DNA of 64,000 nt from Galdieria partita (taxonomy: Eukaryota; Rhodophyta; Bangiophyceae; Galdieriales; Galdieriaceae): assembly GCA_025991245.1 (NCBI GenBank), contig BQMJ01000025.1, positions 175,587 through 239,586 of the forward strand. The letters run 5' to 3'. Position numbers and translations under genes: made by a program. A model generated the notes under the pieces. It had not been told where the DNA came from. It worked only from the letters and a program-made list of their open reading frames with translations, and ran no database searches. Positions 33,178 to 43,716 of the stretch are shown piece by piece; within the stretch, counting starts at the first letter, position 1; each line of letters starts with the position of its first letter.

Positions 33178-33904
33178 GAATTGGAATTTATACAAGCAAA
33201 ACAGTCATAATAAGTTGCTTTTGTATAGTTGTTTCCCTAAAAATAATTTTTGAGTCATCAATAATCATATCGTTTCATGTTTTGCTTTTGTGTTTTTCAG
33301 CTTCTTTCAGGTCGATCTCTCTCGTAAGACTGTTGCAAAAACAACTTGAATTGTGAAGCAATTTGGACAAGAGGGAGACATCCTTCACTATGCTGGGATT
33401 AGTTTCATCTACGAACTTGCTTCTATTTACAATGAATTGAAGTTGATTTTCTCTGTTGTGTTTATAAGAAGTTGATATATGAAGAATAATATCTTCCAAT
33501 CTGCTCGTTGGAATCATTCATTTTTTGCATATAAAATGACGTTAAATACAAACTTACACAATTTTCACCGTTCCATTGAATATTTGTATGCTTCTCCAAA
33601 ATCTGTTAAGGCTATAGACTTTATAACATTTCAGTATTCAATATTCCCGTTATGATCATCTGCGACAACTATTTGAACAAGTTTGTTACACACACTTTGC
33701 TGCTTATCATCGCCATTGTTCCTATCCTATTACATATTCTCCATTTTCAACAATAAAGACAATGATCCAAGATTGAACACTTTCAAATGAAATCATGAAA
33801 CTTTCTTCCTTATTCTCTCTCAGACTCATTCGTTCTTTGCAATGAGAATGACTTTTTCCATTCTTTGGGATTTCTCTTTGCTGTGAGTCTCATTCACATT
33901 TCCA
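33178..33904. other. Intergenic boundary between core genes and subtelomere
   Basis: These 727 bp hold no gene I can support. Short frames are present but have no family resemblance or splice-linked extension. The duplicated subtelomeric sequence begins at about 33,905, so this stretch marks the change from dense single-copy genes to repeated DNA. Confidence 0.4.
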
Positions 33905-34360
33905 CATTGCCATTTATCCAACTAGAAAAGTTTATTGAATAATTTGATTGTCAAAATGAGTACGTTGGATTCTTATTTGCTAAGAATCAATGCAACTGTT
34001 GAAACTAAGAGTATGACTCTTCAACTTGTATATCAACAAGAATCCTTTTTAGATCTTTCTTGTATCTATGGATAACAAAGTGAAGCATGCAAGTATCGAG
34101 TCTACTGACAAAGTTCTCACTCCAACTTTCTTAGAAAGAAATATTTGGCAGCATATTTGGCTACCTCAGTCATTCTCCTTTTCAAAGTGTTGTACAAATC
34201 TCAAGTTTTTTTTATCATTCGTGACGTTCAGTAGACTCTTGTTCTTTGAAATTGAATTTTATCAAAACTGAGATTTCACTTTTTAAATTGGATAAAAATA
34301 ACCACAAAACTATTTATCTTACAATAGAATCCAGTCTTCTTTCTCAAGAGACTCATGTAT
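33905..34360. repeat. Duplicated block E, copy 1 (partner at 44,405-44,870)
   Basis: This stretch aligns by eye with 44,405-44,870 in the same orientation, with roughly 80-85 percent identity. Shared landmarks are CAACTAGAAAAGTTTAT, GATGCAACTGTTGAAACTAA (with one change), CTTCAACTTGTATATCAACA and GAAATATTTGGCA. In copy 2 the block lies directly 3' of the intact type C gene. In copy 1 it lies 3' of a decayed type C gene. So the gene and its flank were duplicated together. Confidence 0.75.
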
Positions 34361-35130
34361 CCCGTCAAATATGAAGGGAATATCATGCCTTGCTATTGTA
34401 TCATTTTGAATAAGGAAAAGACTTCGGAGTAGATAAATTCAATGTACTTGTGTTCAATGAACGAAGCCTCGTAACATCACAATATATTCTTCAAACATTC
34501 TTTCAAGATTTTTACGAGACTTGCGATTGAAAAAGGTTTGCAAAGATGTAGTTGTACTACAACTTGACAATGAGGATGTATTATAACATTCTTATTGCAT
34601 ATTCAATGGCTCTATCTCAGAGTTGATAGAACTGCAAACAATATTATTATTGTTGGCTTCATAATAAAATCCACTATTCAATATCCCATTCTGATTATCA
34701 CTAAATTGTCTGGAAACTTCTTCAGTATACTTGTCGCTTACAATCAACTGAATGGCTATCAAACCATTCTGCACCAACTCGAGCTTGTGACGCCACTGGA
34801 TGTAAATTTTGGCAACTTGTGCCTTTTTCATTCAATTTTCAACACCGGAACTTGAAAACACTTCAATGCAATAGCTATCAAATATACTCTCTTCTTGGTG
34901 GTTTCAGTCTCCATAAGTGTTTGCTCTGAAGAAGATTCATCTTGAATAGCAAGGACAGAATTGTCTTTCTATCTGTTACTCGAATAAGAACATCAGGCCT
35001 GTCGAATGAAACCAAATATTCCATCTTTTGATAAAGACTTTTCGAAAAATAGTTTCAAAGTGTGAAAAGTTTCATCGCTACAAGTATTGATTCCAATCAC
35101 TGTCGAAGCAAATGCTGAAACATACTTGAG
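34345..35130 (-). pseudogene. Decayed type C NTPase-nuclease gene (3' part)
   Basis: The minus strand matches the 3' end of the intact type C gene: ATGTAT-CCGTCAA near 34,355, then AATAAGGAAAAGACTT near 34,410, GAAGCCTCGTAACATCACAATAT near 34,465. A translated fragment around 34,740 (AIQLIVSDKY) aligns with RLQLVIVSQS of gene C. Further upstream a piece at about 34,990 reads RPDVLIRV, like the nuclease PD strand. Frames are broken by several stops and shifts and the ATPase part is not found. It is a relic of a C-type or related family member. Confidence 0.6.
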
Positions 35131-35600
35131 AATAGGATCCACCTTGAAGCTGCTAACGGTTTACTAGATTCTATTGATACTCTTCTATAAGAATATGTCT
35201 ACATATACTCAATTCTCCTAGTTTGGAACAGAAACACCATCGAACATAAAGAGTAAATATAGTCGCACATTTGAAACTGCCACTTGTCGACGAAAACGAA
35301 ATTCAAATAAAACGAATAGGAGTGAATTTTCGATAGTAACTTTTGATGTCCTTCAAAACAGTCTTTCTACAGACCAACTTGAACAATGTTTCTTCAGCTT
35401 GGCTAGGAATTGTTTGTACGTCTTTGTCTTGTTCATTGCTCGAGCTGTTCAGATAACAGAAGCCAAAATGTTTCGCAATGTCCAAAACATTATTTAGAAT
35501 GACTCAAAAGTATCAAACGGAGTATCTCTCATTGGAATACAAAATTCTAAAATAATGACAAAAAGCATAGAAGAAACAGAAATCCTTGATTCTGTTATCA

Positions 35601-35634
<34 letters not shown>

Positions 35635-36768
35635 ACTGCCAGATAACGACTTGGAATCATTTTCTCCATTTTCCTTTCTTATTTCATCCTCTGAAAGATT
35701 ACAAAAACTATTCCAACTTTCACATCTATCAATCAATAATATACTAACGAACACAATTGCATCCACTTGTTTGAAGAACCAATGGTGTCCTTTACAATGA
35801 CTAGGAAAAGTACTTTTAAAACTGACTAGTTATTGTGCTCCATATTTGGTATCAAAGACTTTACAGTTTCTTCAGAAAAAGACCCCAAACGAAGAACATT
35901 GAATATTATTCGAGAAAGGCGTAGCATCTTCTTGTCTACTAGTTGTCGAGTCCGACCTCCCTGCAGAAATAAAAAGTGCAAAAGACACAGCTAAAAAGTT
36001 CACTAAAACTCCTAAAAAGGAACGATAAACATTAAACATTCTAATGACTGTGTCAGGCTTTATCCAATCTCGAAACATCGAAAACTTTCTCAGTTTTAAT
36101 GTTCCAAATTTCGTCAATAAACAAATACAAATAACGTTTCTTTAGGACATTTAATATATTTGAAGCCATTCTTCTGGACAATCAAAGTAAAAACTTGAGG
36201 AAATCAGGGCCAATTGGAAATCTACCAAGTGCTTCATTGCCCATCCATTCTAAGAGTGTAGTCTGAAAGCGAGTCCCGTGAGGAACTTGGAGAGAATTGA
36301 ACACTATATATAAAGTCTCGTTGAGTAGAGCATCTAGAGAAATTTTCCTATTTTCTCTCCTATTCCAATCTCAGACAGGCCAACCCATTTTCAAAAGTTG
36401 CAAACGTTTGGAGGTGTTGGCCAATCGTGCTTTCCACCTCCACGCATTCGGAATGCGTAAGGCCAAGTTGGTTATTCCACACTGGAGAAACCTTTGATGT
36501 CCCAAACACAAGATGCGTAAAAAGCATTCAGATCTTACAACTTCCGAGCTCTCAGTTGACAAGGGAATATTTGATCCTTCTAGTATGAATGCCTTTCAAT
36601 CTTTCAATATTGCTATCCATGCCCAAACACAGAAAATGTTTTGTGACGATTATCCTCCATAAAAGACAATCTAATGTTCTATTTGAGTCTATTCTGAATA
36701 CTTTTTGTGCTAACAAACGAAAGCAATCCAATGAGCACTATTCACTGCTAATTTTATTTTGGGCGACG
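35131..36768. other. Gene-poor subtelomeric stretch with a (GA)n microsatellite
   Basis: No complete gene is visible. A perfect (GA) run of about 14 units lies at 35,604-35,632. Minus-strand open frames at 35,872-36,117 and 35,494-35,766 carry hydrophobic stretches but no recognised family, and they do not join by clear splice sites. The frame of the downstream type A gene is open upstream to an ATG at 36,589, so the 5' leader of that gene probably lies in the last ~180 bp. Confidence 0.4.
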
Positions 36769-38877
36769 ATGAGTTTAGGTGAAAAGTGGGCAGTTGGCAG
36801 CTTCGTTCAGTTTGCTGTAGTTGACCGCGAAGAAGATGTGTATCGTGTGACAGAACAACTGTATCACCTTGAAAGTAACCGACATGAACTTAGGGCTGAA
36901 ACAAGCAGTCCTTTTTATCGCGCAACTGTCCCATTTGCGCCCCACTTATTTGGCTCCGGCAAAACGACGTTTTGCCTAAGCTATTTGGAGTTGGTGCAGA
37001 GGTTTCGTGAAACTTCCCTGTCGTCTTTTGCTTCAGACGGTTCCAGGAAAGAGTTTTTGGACAAGTTACGTGAAGCCGTTTTGCTTTATGTGGATTTGAG
37101 ACTCCTGGAACCCATCAACCCCATTGAAGAAAAGCGAAACCTGAAGTGGGCTGTTCTTTATTTGTTGTTCAAGTCTACCTGTCTGAAATCGGGTCAAGGA
37201 CAACCAGATCCTGACGAGTGTTTCAAAGTTTTTAAACTTAGGACTGATGTGCTAATCAAAAAAATACGTGAAGTGTTAAGCATGCGTACTGATCAGTTTC
37301 TTCTTGTTGCTTTTGATGAAGTTGGTGTTCTAGATGAGAGTGACGAAGAATTTCATTTCAAAAGGACTCCGGATGGTAGAGTTCGTCCTTACAACGACTT
37401 CTTTCGTATTCTTTGGGAACTTTGTCTGGAGGACAATGTATTCTTTATTGTTGTTGGGAAAAGCGAGGGTTTAAGTATTAAGAATTATGTGGCTTCAGTA
37501 TCAAAGGTTTTATTGCATTTTATTTCGTTATCACCGTTAAACTCGTCCAGTATCGTTGAATTCCTTGAAAAAAGTTACCTCAAAGTACAGACTCAATCTC
37601 GAGTTTGTGATATTCTATGTAATCGTTCTTTTTCAGTAAATGAGTTGGCAGAAGCACTATTAGAGTATACCGGTGGAGTTCCTGGTTTGCTTACTCGTGC
37701 AGTGAATATGCTTTTGAATTATGTACAAACAAGAGGACAATCTTTTAAGTCGAAAGAAGATTGTCTATCGTGTATGAAGGAGCATGGTTTTAGAACAGTT
37801 TGCTCTCAGCCGTTTGTAACACGTATATCAACTTTGGATGAGAGTAGAAGAAGTGTACTTGATATGCTACTAATGATGGCACTGTATCGTATACCCTTTA
37901 AAGCGGACGATGAACTCAACTCGGGGTCTTATTTATTTGATGCTGTTACTGAAATGGGATTCTATCGATATCCTATTGACGAGAATACTTTCCAAGTTCT
38001 GTTTCCAAAGGTGTTTATTAGAAATCTCAACAACGCATCATCTTTCTCTTTATTAGAGAAGATACTTTTGGGATCACTTAATATGGAGCCAGTGGATTGT
38101 TTCTTTTCTTCCAAATGTCGTGTATTTGAAGGAATTGTTGCGACCCGACTTGTTTTGATACTTTCTTCAAAAGTGCGAAATGAGTTTAGGGAGTTGTTGG
38201 GTAGATTATCTGCCATATGGAAAGAAATGAAACTCCCTATCAATGGACCTTCACCTCTTCATTACATGATGTCGGTTAGTCGTGGTGAAGCAAGGAGTGA
38301 ATCAAACAAGAAACGGAAAACTTATGGATGTAATGAATGGAACGAGATTATTCACAAAGCACTTTGTTTTGACAGAGTTTATATTCCAAAGGAAGTGAAT
38401 TCTTATAGTCCTGATATCATGTTCAAATTACAATCTCCCGATGACTCCAACGTTCTTATGGTGGGAGTAGCTTGTAAAGGTCGTTGGAAATCGGAAGGAA
38501 TTGGCTGGTCAGATATTATTGAAGAAGCTAAAAAATTTCTTTATCCTGTTTTTAATGAATTTTTATCCCAAGCATTGGAATGTTATCATTGTATGCTTAT
38601 TATATTTGGTACAAAATTAGCACTCAATGTTACAAGCGAGTTGGGTAATCAGAGTCGATGTTATACGAGTCGAATGCGTATTGGAGGGAATTCCTTTGAA
38701 ATTCCTCCTAAGTGTGAACTTGTTATTCTTTGTGAAAGAGATGTAGAAATGCTCACTGACAGAGAAATATTGAATGGACTTGAAAGAGCATTCTCTACGA
38801 GTGATAATCCTCCTTTCGGGGATTTAGGATTCAACTTACTTCGAAGAGCCCGTGACAGTTTCATGAGTTTGCAATAA
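36769..38877 (+). CDS. Subtelomeric NTPase-nuclease-like protein, type A copy 1
   Basis: A single exon of 702 residues from ATG 36769 (MSLGEKWAV), chosen because type A copy 2 starts at the equivalent place; an in-frame ATG at 36,589 would add 60 residues. Walker A is HLFGSGKTTF at about 60, preceded by the family motif VVDREEDV. Walker B is LLVAFDEVGVLD at about 180. A winged-helix-like linker (LLEYTGGVPGLL) follows. The C-terminal third has the PD-(D/E)XK order: Glu in CRVFEGIVA (about 452), SPDIMFKL (about 545), GVACKGRW (about 565). Here the usual acidic or Gln residue of the (D/E/Q)xK strand is Ala, so activity is doubtful. No family name is certain; it belongs to the P-loop STAND/Crinkler-RHS-like ATPases. 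Confidence 0.85.
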   Translation: MSLGEKWAVGSFVQFAVVDREEDVYRVTEQLYHLESNRHELRAETSSPFYRATVPFAPHLFGSGKTTFCLSYLELVQRFRETSLSSFASDGSRKEFLDKLREAVLLYVDLRLLEPINPIEEKRNLKWAVLYLLFKSTCLKSGQGQPDPDECFKVFKLRTDVLIKKIREVLSMRTDQFLLVAFDEVGVLDESDEEFHFKRTPDGRVRPYNDFFRILWELCLEDNVFFIVVGKSEGLSIKNYVASVSKVLLHFISLSPLNSSSIVEFLEKSYLKVQTQSRVCDILCNRSFSVNELAEALLEYTGGVPGLLTRAVNMLLNYVQTRGQSFKSKEDCLSCMKEHGFRTVCSQPFVTRISTLDESRRSVLDMLLMMALYRIPFKADDELNSGSYLFDAVTEMGFYRYPIDENTFQVLFPKVFIRNLNNASSFSLLEKILLGSLNMEPVDCFFSSKCRVFEGIVATRLVLILSSKVRNEFRELLGRLSAIWKEMKLPINGPSPLHYMMSVSRGEARSESNKKRKTYGCNEWNEIIHKALCFDRVYIPKEVNSYSPDIMFKLQSPDDSNVLMVGVACKGRWKSEGIGWSDIIEEAKKFLYPVFNEFLSQALECYHCMLIIFGTKLALNVTSELGNQSRCYTSRMRIGGNSFEIPPKCELVILCERDVEMLTDREILNGLERAFSTSDNPPFGDLGFNLLRRARDSFMSLQ

Positions 38878-39654
38878 AGTTGGAATTCTTATAATTCAAG
38901 TGTTCGTTCGATCGTTGGCTCTGCAAGATGTGAATGAAATATGTTTTGAAAACATTTTATAAAACATACTAGTTATATCCATAATATGGATGATTACCGT
39001 TGAAGAGCGTCAAAAGTTTACAAGTTGCACAATTGTTTGCACCTATTTTTGGTTTTTTACTGAGTCTTCAAGCACATGTTTTTAAAATGAACTGATTATC
39101 TACTCCAGTATTACTAGAGGAATACCGTAGTCTTGTTGAAATATTGTTGACTCGATGTTACAAGGAAATATAATACCAGCGACCATATTGTATTGACTTT
39201 TGAAACTCAGTTTTATTGTTGTCCAGCTCATGTAACGAACAACAAAGTCTAGTTGACAGCTCAAGAATTAACTTGTTGTCACTTTCTGATTTTTCCTTTA
39301 TTGGATTCATAAAACCATGAAGAACATCTTGATAGTGAGATATAGTTGGATCCAATCTTGAAGACATTCTATGAAATGTTAAACAGAAAAACAAAGAGAG
39401 CTTAGTTCTGTCTCATTAACCACGAAGACATTAAATTTGTAACAGTAGACAACGAGTTTATATGTAAACAACAATGAATTTGAAAAGTTGCACTACTAAA
39501 CTCGTTTAAGAATTATTCGACAAAGTACGATAGAATAGTCCAAAAATAATTGAAAATTAGGAAAATTGGCTTTCTTTACAAACGAATTGAACTTTTCGAA
39601 TAATTCTCTCATAAACAAACCAATATGGATAAAAACAGAAATAAGATGCTATTT
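38878..39654. other. 777-bp gap between the tail-to-tail type A genes
   Basis: The two type A genes face each other here with their 3' ends. The gap is AT-rich. A 69-residue minus-strand frame with an ATG at 39,367 and stop at 39,158 (MSSRLDPTISHYQDVL) is the only candidate gene; it has no recognised family. I see no inverted repeat or mobile element that would explain the inversion. Confidence 0.35.
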
Positions 39655-41805
39655 CTAAATATTTTTGGAAAGAGATAAAACCATTTCTTGCACTGTTGAA
39701 ATTCCAATACTTCTCGAATGTGGATTATCCGTAGACTTGAAAGCACTCCTTAAACTCGACAAAATATCTTTACCAATAAAGTTTTCTACATCTGATTCAG
39801 AAAGAATGATCAATTCACAATTAAGAGGAATCGTGAAAACTCCTGCTACTCTATCGCCAAAGGAATAACAATGACTAGAATGATTCAAGTCAGTTGCTAC
39901 ACTAGTCGATAGCTTAGTACTCATGATGACCAACATGCAATGTAATGTAGGATGAACAGTCACGACTTGATCATGAACTGTAGGATGAACAGTCACGACT
40001 TGATCATGAACTGGTTGCAAAAACTTGCAAGCTTCATCCACTATTTCATTCCATCTAATACCATTTGAACTCCATCGTCCTTTACAGGCAATACCCACAA
40101 TCAAATTCTGTCCGCTCGTTCTTCCATGCAACTTGAATAATATGTCTGGACTACGAGATGTTGGCTCAAATGGAATATATATCTTTTCGAATTCTAACAT
40201 TTCTTCCACAATTTCTTTCCAGTCATTGATACCGAATGTCGTTCTCTCTACTTCTGATGTAGATCTAGTATAATGTATAGATTTCATATAGTAAGCAGTA
40301 GATTCAGAGGAAAACTTTAAATTCATCTCTTTCCAAACAGAAGACAACTGACCAAGAATAGAAAACATCAAACTGTCTGTCGGGTGATAACAAAAATGTA
40401 AATAAAACATTGTGGCAACGAGACCTTCGAAAACTCGACATTTTGATTCATAAAAGAATTCCACAGGCTGTGACTTGAGGGTTTGTAATAGTAACCATTC
40501 CAACCTATCGTTCCTTACAATTTGCTCAATATATCCAATCAGTAACTTGTGAATCAACACTTCATAGCGTTCTTGATGGTTTTCATCTACAATCAACCGA
40601 CGATAAAAGCACATATCTGTCACTAGATCAAACAGAAATACATCAAAAGTAGAGCTAAGGTGCACAAGCTCACCCAACTCAAACCGAATATGATATAATG
40701 CCAACAAAGTAAGCATTTTTAACAAACGTTGACGAGTCTCGCTAAGACTACTCAAACGAGGCAACAATGGATCAACACAATAATTTGTTGCTATGGAATC
40801 ATTCATTATCATCCAAAAGCTTTCTTTAGATAATAACAAGTGGTCTTGTGATAATTTACAATGCAAAAGGTAGTTGATTGCTTTCACAAGTAAACCAGGA
40901 ACACCACCAGTAAGTTCTAGTAACAATTCTGCAAGTTCATTGGTTGAAAAGTGTTGATGACAAAGGATTTGTGAAACTTTAGGACTCCCAGTAAACATAG
41001 AAGAAGAACTTTTCTCCAAATGTTCGATGATGCTATGCTTTTCAAGTGGTGAAAGAGGAATAAACGTCAACTCAACCCTGGATACTGAAGCTGCGTAATT
41101 ATGTATACTTAAGCCTTCACTTTTTCCAACAACAATAAAGAATACATTGTCTTCTTTACAGAGTCCCCGAATAATACCAAAAAAGTCGTTGTAAGGACGA
41201 ACTCTACCCTCGTCATTCACTTCTAGGTCAAAAAATTTTCCTCTTGTATCCAACACACCAACTTCATCAAAAGCAACAAGAAGAAACTGATCAGTACGCA
41301 TGCTTAACACTTCACGTATTTTTTTGATTAGCACATCAGTCCTAAGTTTAAAAACTTTGAAACACTCGTCAGGATCTGGTTGTCCTTGACCCGATTTCAG
41401 ACAGGCAGACTTGAACAACAAATAATGAACAGCCCACTCCAGGTTTCGCTTTTCTTCAATGGGATTCGTGGGTTTGAGCTCTGTCAAATCCACATAAAGT
41501 AAAACGGCTTCATGTAACTTGTCCAGAAAGGATCTCCTGCGGTCTATTTCACAATCACTTATGTTCTCAGGTCCTATTAGTGCTCTTTCGCCCATGCTCT
41601 TCAGGAGTTCTAAATAACTTTTTACGAAACGTGTCTTCCCACTTCCAAAGAGGTGTGGGGCGAAAGGAATGACTGGTTTAAAAGAACGCTCTAGTTCCCG
41701 GCGAACCTGCAACCCGTACAACTGTCCAGTTGTTAAAACCACGTCTTGCTCTCTATCTACTACAACACTGTCATACATATCTCGTCGTTGGAAAACACTC
41801 GACAT
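39655..41805 (-). CDS. Subtelomeric NTPase-nuclease-like protein, type A copy 2
   Basis: A single exon of 716 residues (MSSVFQRRDMYD). The motif order matches copy 1: VVDREQDV, Walker A HLFGSGKTRF at about 50, Walker B LLVAFDEVGVLD at about 172, Glu in CRVFEGLVA, SPDILFKL at about 547 and GIACKGRW at about 568, again with Ala before CK. The linker ends in ELTGGVPGLLVKA. Near residue 600 an 11-residue block (VHDQVVTVHPT) is repeated exactly, coded by a 33-bp tandem duplication. A central segment is identical to copy 1 at both protein and DNA level, while the rest differs strongly. The gene lies in inverted orientation to copy 1. Confidence 0.85.
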   Translation of the reverse strand: MSSVFQRRDMYDSVVVDREQDVVLTTGQLYGLQVRRELERSFKPVIPFAPHLFGSGKTRFVKSYLELLKSMGERALIGPENISDCEIDRRRSFLDKLHEAVLLYVDLTELKPTNPIEEKRNLEWAVHYLLFKSACLKSGQGQPDPDECFKVFKLRTDVLIKKIREVLSMRTDQFLLVAFDEVGVLDTRGKFFDLEVNDEGRVRPYNDFFGIIRGLCKEDNVFFIVVGKSEGLSIHNYAASVSRVELTFIPLSPLEKHSIIEHLEKSSSSMFTGSPKVSQILCHQHFSTNELAELLLELTGGVPGLLVKAINYLLHCKLSQDHLLLSKESFWMIMNDSIATNYCVDPLLPRLSSLSETRQRLLKMLTLLALYHIRFELGELVHLSSTFDVFLFDLVTDMCFYRRLIVDENHQERYEVLIHKLLIGYIEQIVRNDRLEWLLLQTLKSQPVEFFYESKCRVFEGLVATMFYLHFCYHPTDSLMFSILGQLSSVWKEMNLKFSSESTAYYMKSIHYTRSTSEVERTTFGINDWKEIVEEMLEFEKIYIPFEPTSRSPDILFKLHGRTSGQNLIVGIACKGRWSSNGIRWNEIVDEACKFLQPVHDQVVTVHPTVHDQVVTVHPTLHCMLVIMSTKLSTSVATDLNHSSHCYSFGDRVAGVFTIPLNCELIILSESDVENFIGKDILSSLRSAFKSTDNPHSRSIGISTVQEMVLSLSKNI
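39947..40012. repeat. 33-bp in-frame tandem duplication inside type A copy 2
   Basis: Two perfect 33-bp units, 39,947-39,979 and 39,980-40,012, begin GTAGGATGAACAGTCACGAC. They code on the minus strand for two copies of VHDQVVTVHPT. Copy 1 of the gene has a single, different sequence at this place, so the duplication is recent and kept the frame. Confidence 0.9.
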
Positions 41806-43715
41806 AGTGGACGAGGTGTTGAAATTGAGTCAGAAAAATGCCAACGCGAATTTTCCCGATGACGACGAAAATAGCTTTTCTTCTTCAAACTATTTCTATA
41901 GAACGAACTTCTTTCTTATTTATATTTCCAAACAATGATGGAACATATTTCATATTGAAAAGTAAATTTGAAGAAAAACCGTTGCCTAGTATTTTGTTAT
42001 ATACTGAGCATTATAACTTCTACCCCATTCATCACAATGGTAGTTTCAGTTTGAAGGTTCCTTTTCTTCGTAAGCTCTAGAATGGAAAGAGTATATATGC
42101 TATAAAAACAGGAAGAAAGGAAAAGTTCTTCTAAATCTATTTCTTAGAAAATTGGATTGTAATTCATGCTCCCAAAAACACTCCTTATCCACAATGCAAC
42201 TATACTTCAAACGTTAAATGTCATTCACTACTCGATTTCTGTTGTTTTGTTCGATGTGATGTTGAAATACATTTGTAGAAAGTGTAAACAGTTTGAATGT
42301 TCTCGTAAACATTAGGAAACTTTTCTTTAGGGTGTCAAGGCAACAAGATAGTGCCACAAGTGGAACATAGCTAAATTTCAACTTTAGCTTGGTTCACTTC
42401 TTGTGCAAGTAATTTGGAAGTATATTTTGAAAATATCTCATTCAGTTGTTGCTTTTCCTCTATTCTTTCACTATATGACTGTTTTACTAGGACAGACAAG
42501 ATTTGAAGTAACGCTTGACAACTCAATTAGGTTTCTCTACTATTCAAAAGCGCTTAGCCTTTCCAGAATTGTCGGTGGTTGACTTTGTTACTTGGATCGT
42601 AACCTTTTTGAAATTTTCTAGACTTTTTCAGTTGTGTATAGAGAGTAATGGAAATCAGAGTATATGTTGTTGACTACTGTTGGATTGCTGTATTTGTCAA
42701 TTCACGGAACGTTGTCTGCATATTGGTACTTGTTATGTGAGCCCTAATGATATCATGTCATTGATAGTTTTCCTATACAGAATTGACAAGATAGATAGAG
42801 TCAATAATGGATGCTCCATTTCTTTACAATTCAATTTGTACTCTATGGATTATGAAACACTTGATCTGTAAATAAGTTGATTTGAAAGATGACTAGTTTC
42901 TTCTATCAACATACTTGCCTTCAAAGTGACAACTTATGTGTCGTTGTTAATAGGTGCTTGGTTCTCTTTGTTTCTGATGACCTCCTCGAACAGTTTCATC
43001 AACAAAGATTCGTTATTCTGACATACTTATCAAAACACTTCCTGAATACTTTTTGAATGATCGTTTGGCTGAAAAACATGTCTTCAAGTTTGAAACAATG
43101 TGATTCTATACAACTGCAGATACCCAATAAAGACACTCTCCAAAGCTGCTTACTTGAAATTTAGGTTGTGTGTTGATTTTCATCCAACGCGCTAAAAACG
43201 ACTTTGTTTAGGATATGTACATCATCTATTATTGCAAACCAATCATCCATCTCAGAGTTTCCTCCTCCACAATTGTTCATCATTAGCTTGCCAGTCAAGA
43301 CAAAAAATATTCAAAAAGTATTATTTGTCATAGTCTGTAAATCGTAAAGCTCAAAACAACTCTGCTTCCATCAAAGGATCGTAAAACATCACTTTTCCAA
43401 CAAAACTCAAAATCTTTCAGAAAAGCCTTCACTACAAAGAAACTCAATATAGTCTGGTACTGATAAACTACCTTTGGCCTCCTTAAATGGTAATGGAGTA
43501 ACATAGACAATACTTATGCAGTCTCGCCAATCAATACCTTTGGAATCCAATAAACGAAAAAATACAATCCTTCCAGAATCATCTTCTTCTAACGTGATGG
43601 TAAACTCTTCATTCAAAATCAAACCAATCAAGTTTAGTAACTGAGGCTTATCTGCTACTCCCACTCATCTCCTCTTCTTATTACGTTTTTGGCCACTTTG
43701 GGAACTTGCCATTGA
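41806..43715. repeat. Duplicated block D, copy 1 (partner at 48,896-50,812)
   Basis: This 1.9-kb block aligns along its length with 48,896-50,812 at an offset of about 7.08 kb, with high identity by eye. Landmarks: GTGGACGAGGTG at the left end, GAACGAACTTCTTT, ACTGAGCATTATAAC, GCAACAAGATAGTG, CTTTGTTTAGGATATGTACAT, and the type B gene tail at the right end. The left end coincides with the start codon of type A copy 2. No intact gene lies between the ends. More diverged relatives are at 47,340-48,285 and about 53,250-54,150. It looks like the old intergenic spacer of a tandem array. Confidence 0.85.
43390..43715 (-). pseudogene. Truncated 3' end of a type B gene
   Basis: The minus strand encodes the C-terminal ~100 residues of the type B protein (ADKPQLLNLIGLILNEEFTI, then LPFKEAKGSLSVPDYIEFL), nearly identical to the intact copy at 50.5 kb. 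A nonsense codon replaces the Arg codon shortly before the normal end (SERF then stop). Upstream homology stops abruptly at about 43,715, where sequence from a type A gene begins. The rest of the gene is missing. Confidence 0.85.
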
Positions 43716-43716
43716 T

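Noticed and set aside
35604-35632. (GA)n run as part of a coding Ser-Leu repeat on the minus strand
   Set aside because: A simple microsatellite in a gene-poor region; the Ser-Leu run is a by-product.
39158-39367. 69-residue minus-strand gene between the type A genes
   Set aside because: No family resemblance, no upstream context, and gap DNA is AT-rich. Kept only as a note in the spacer.
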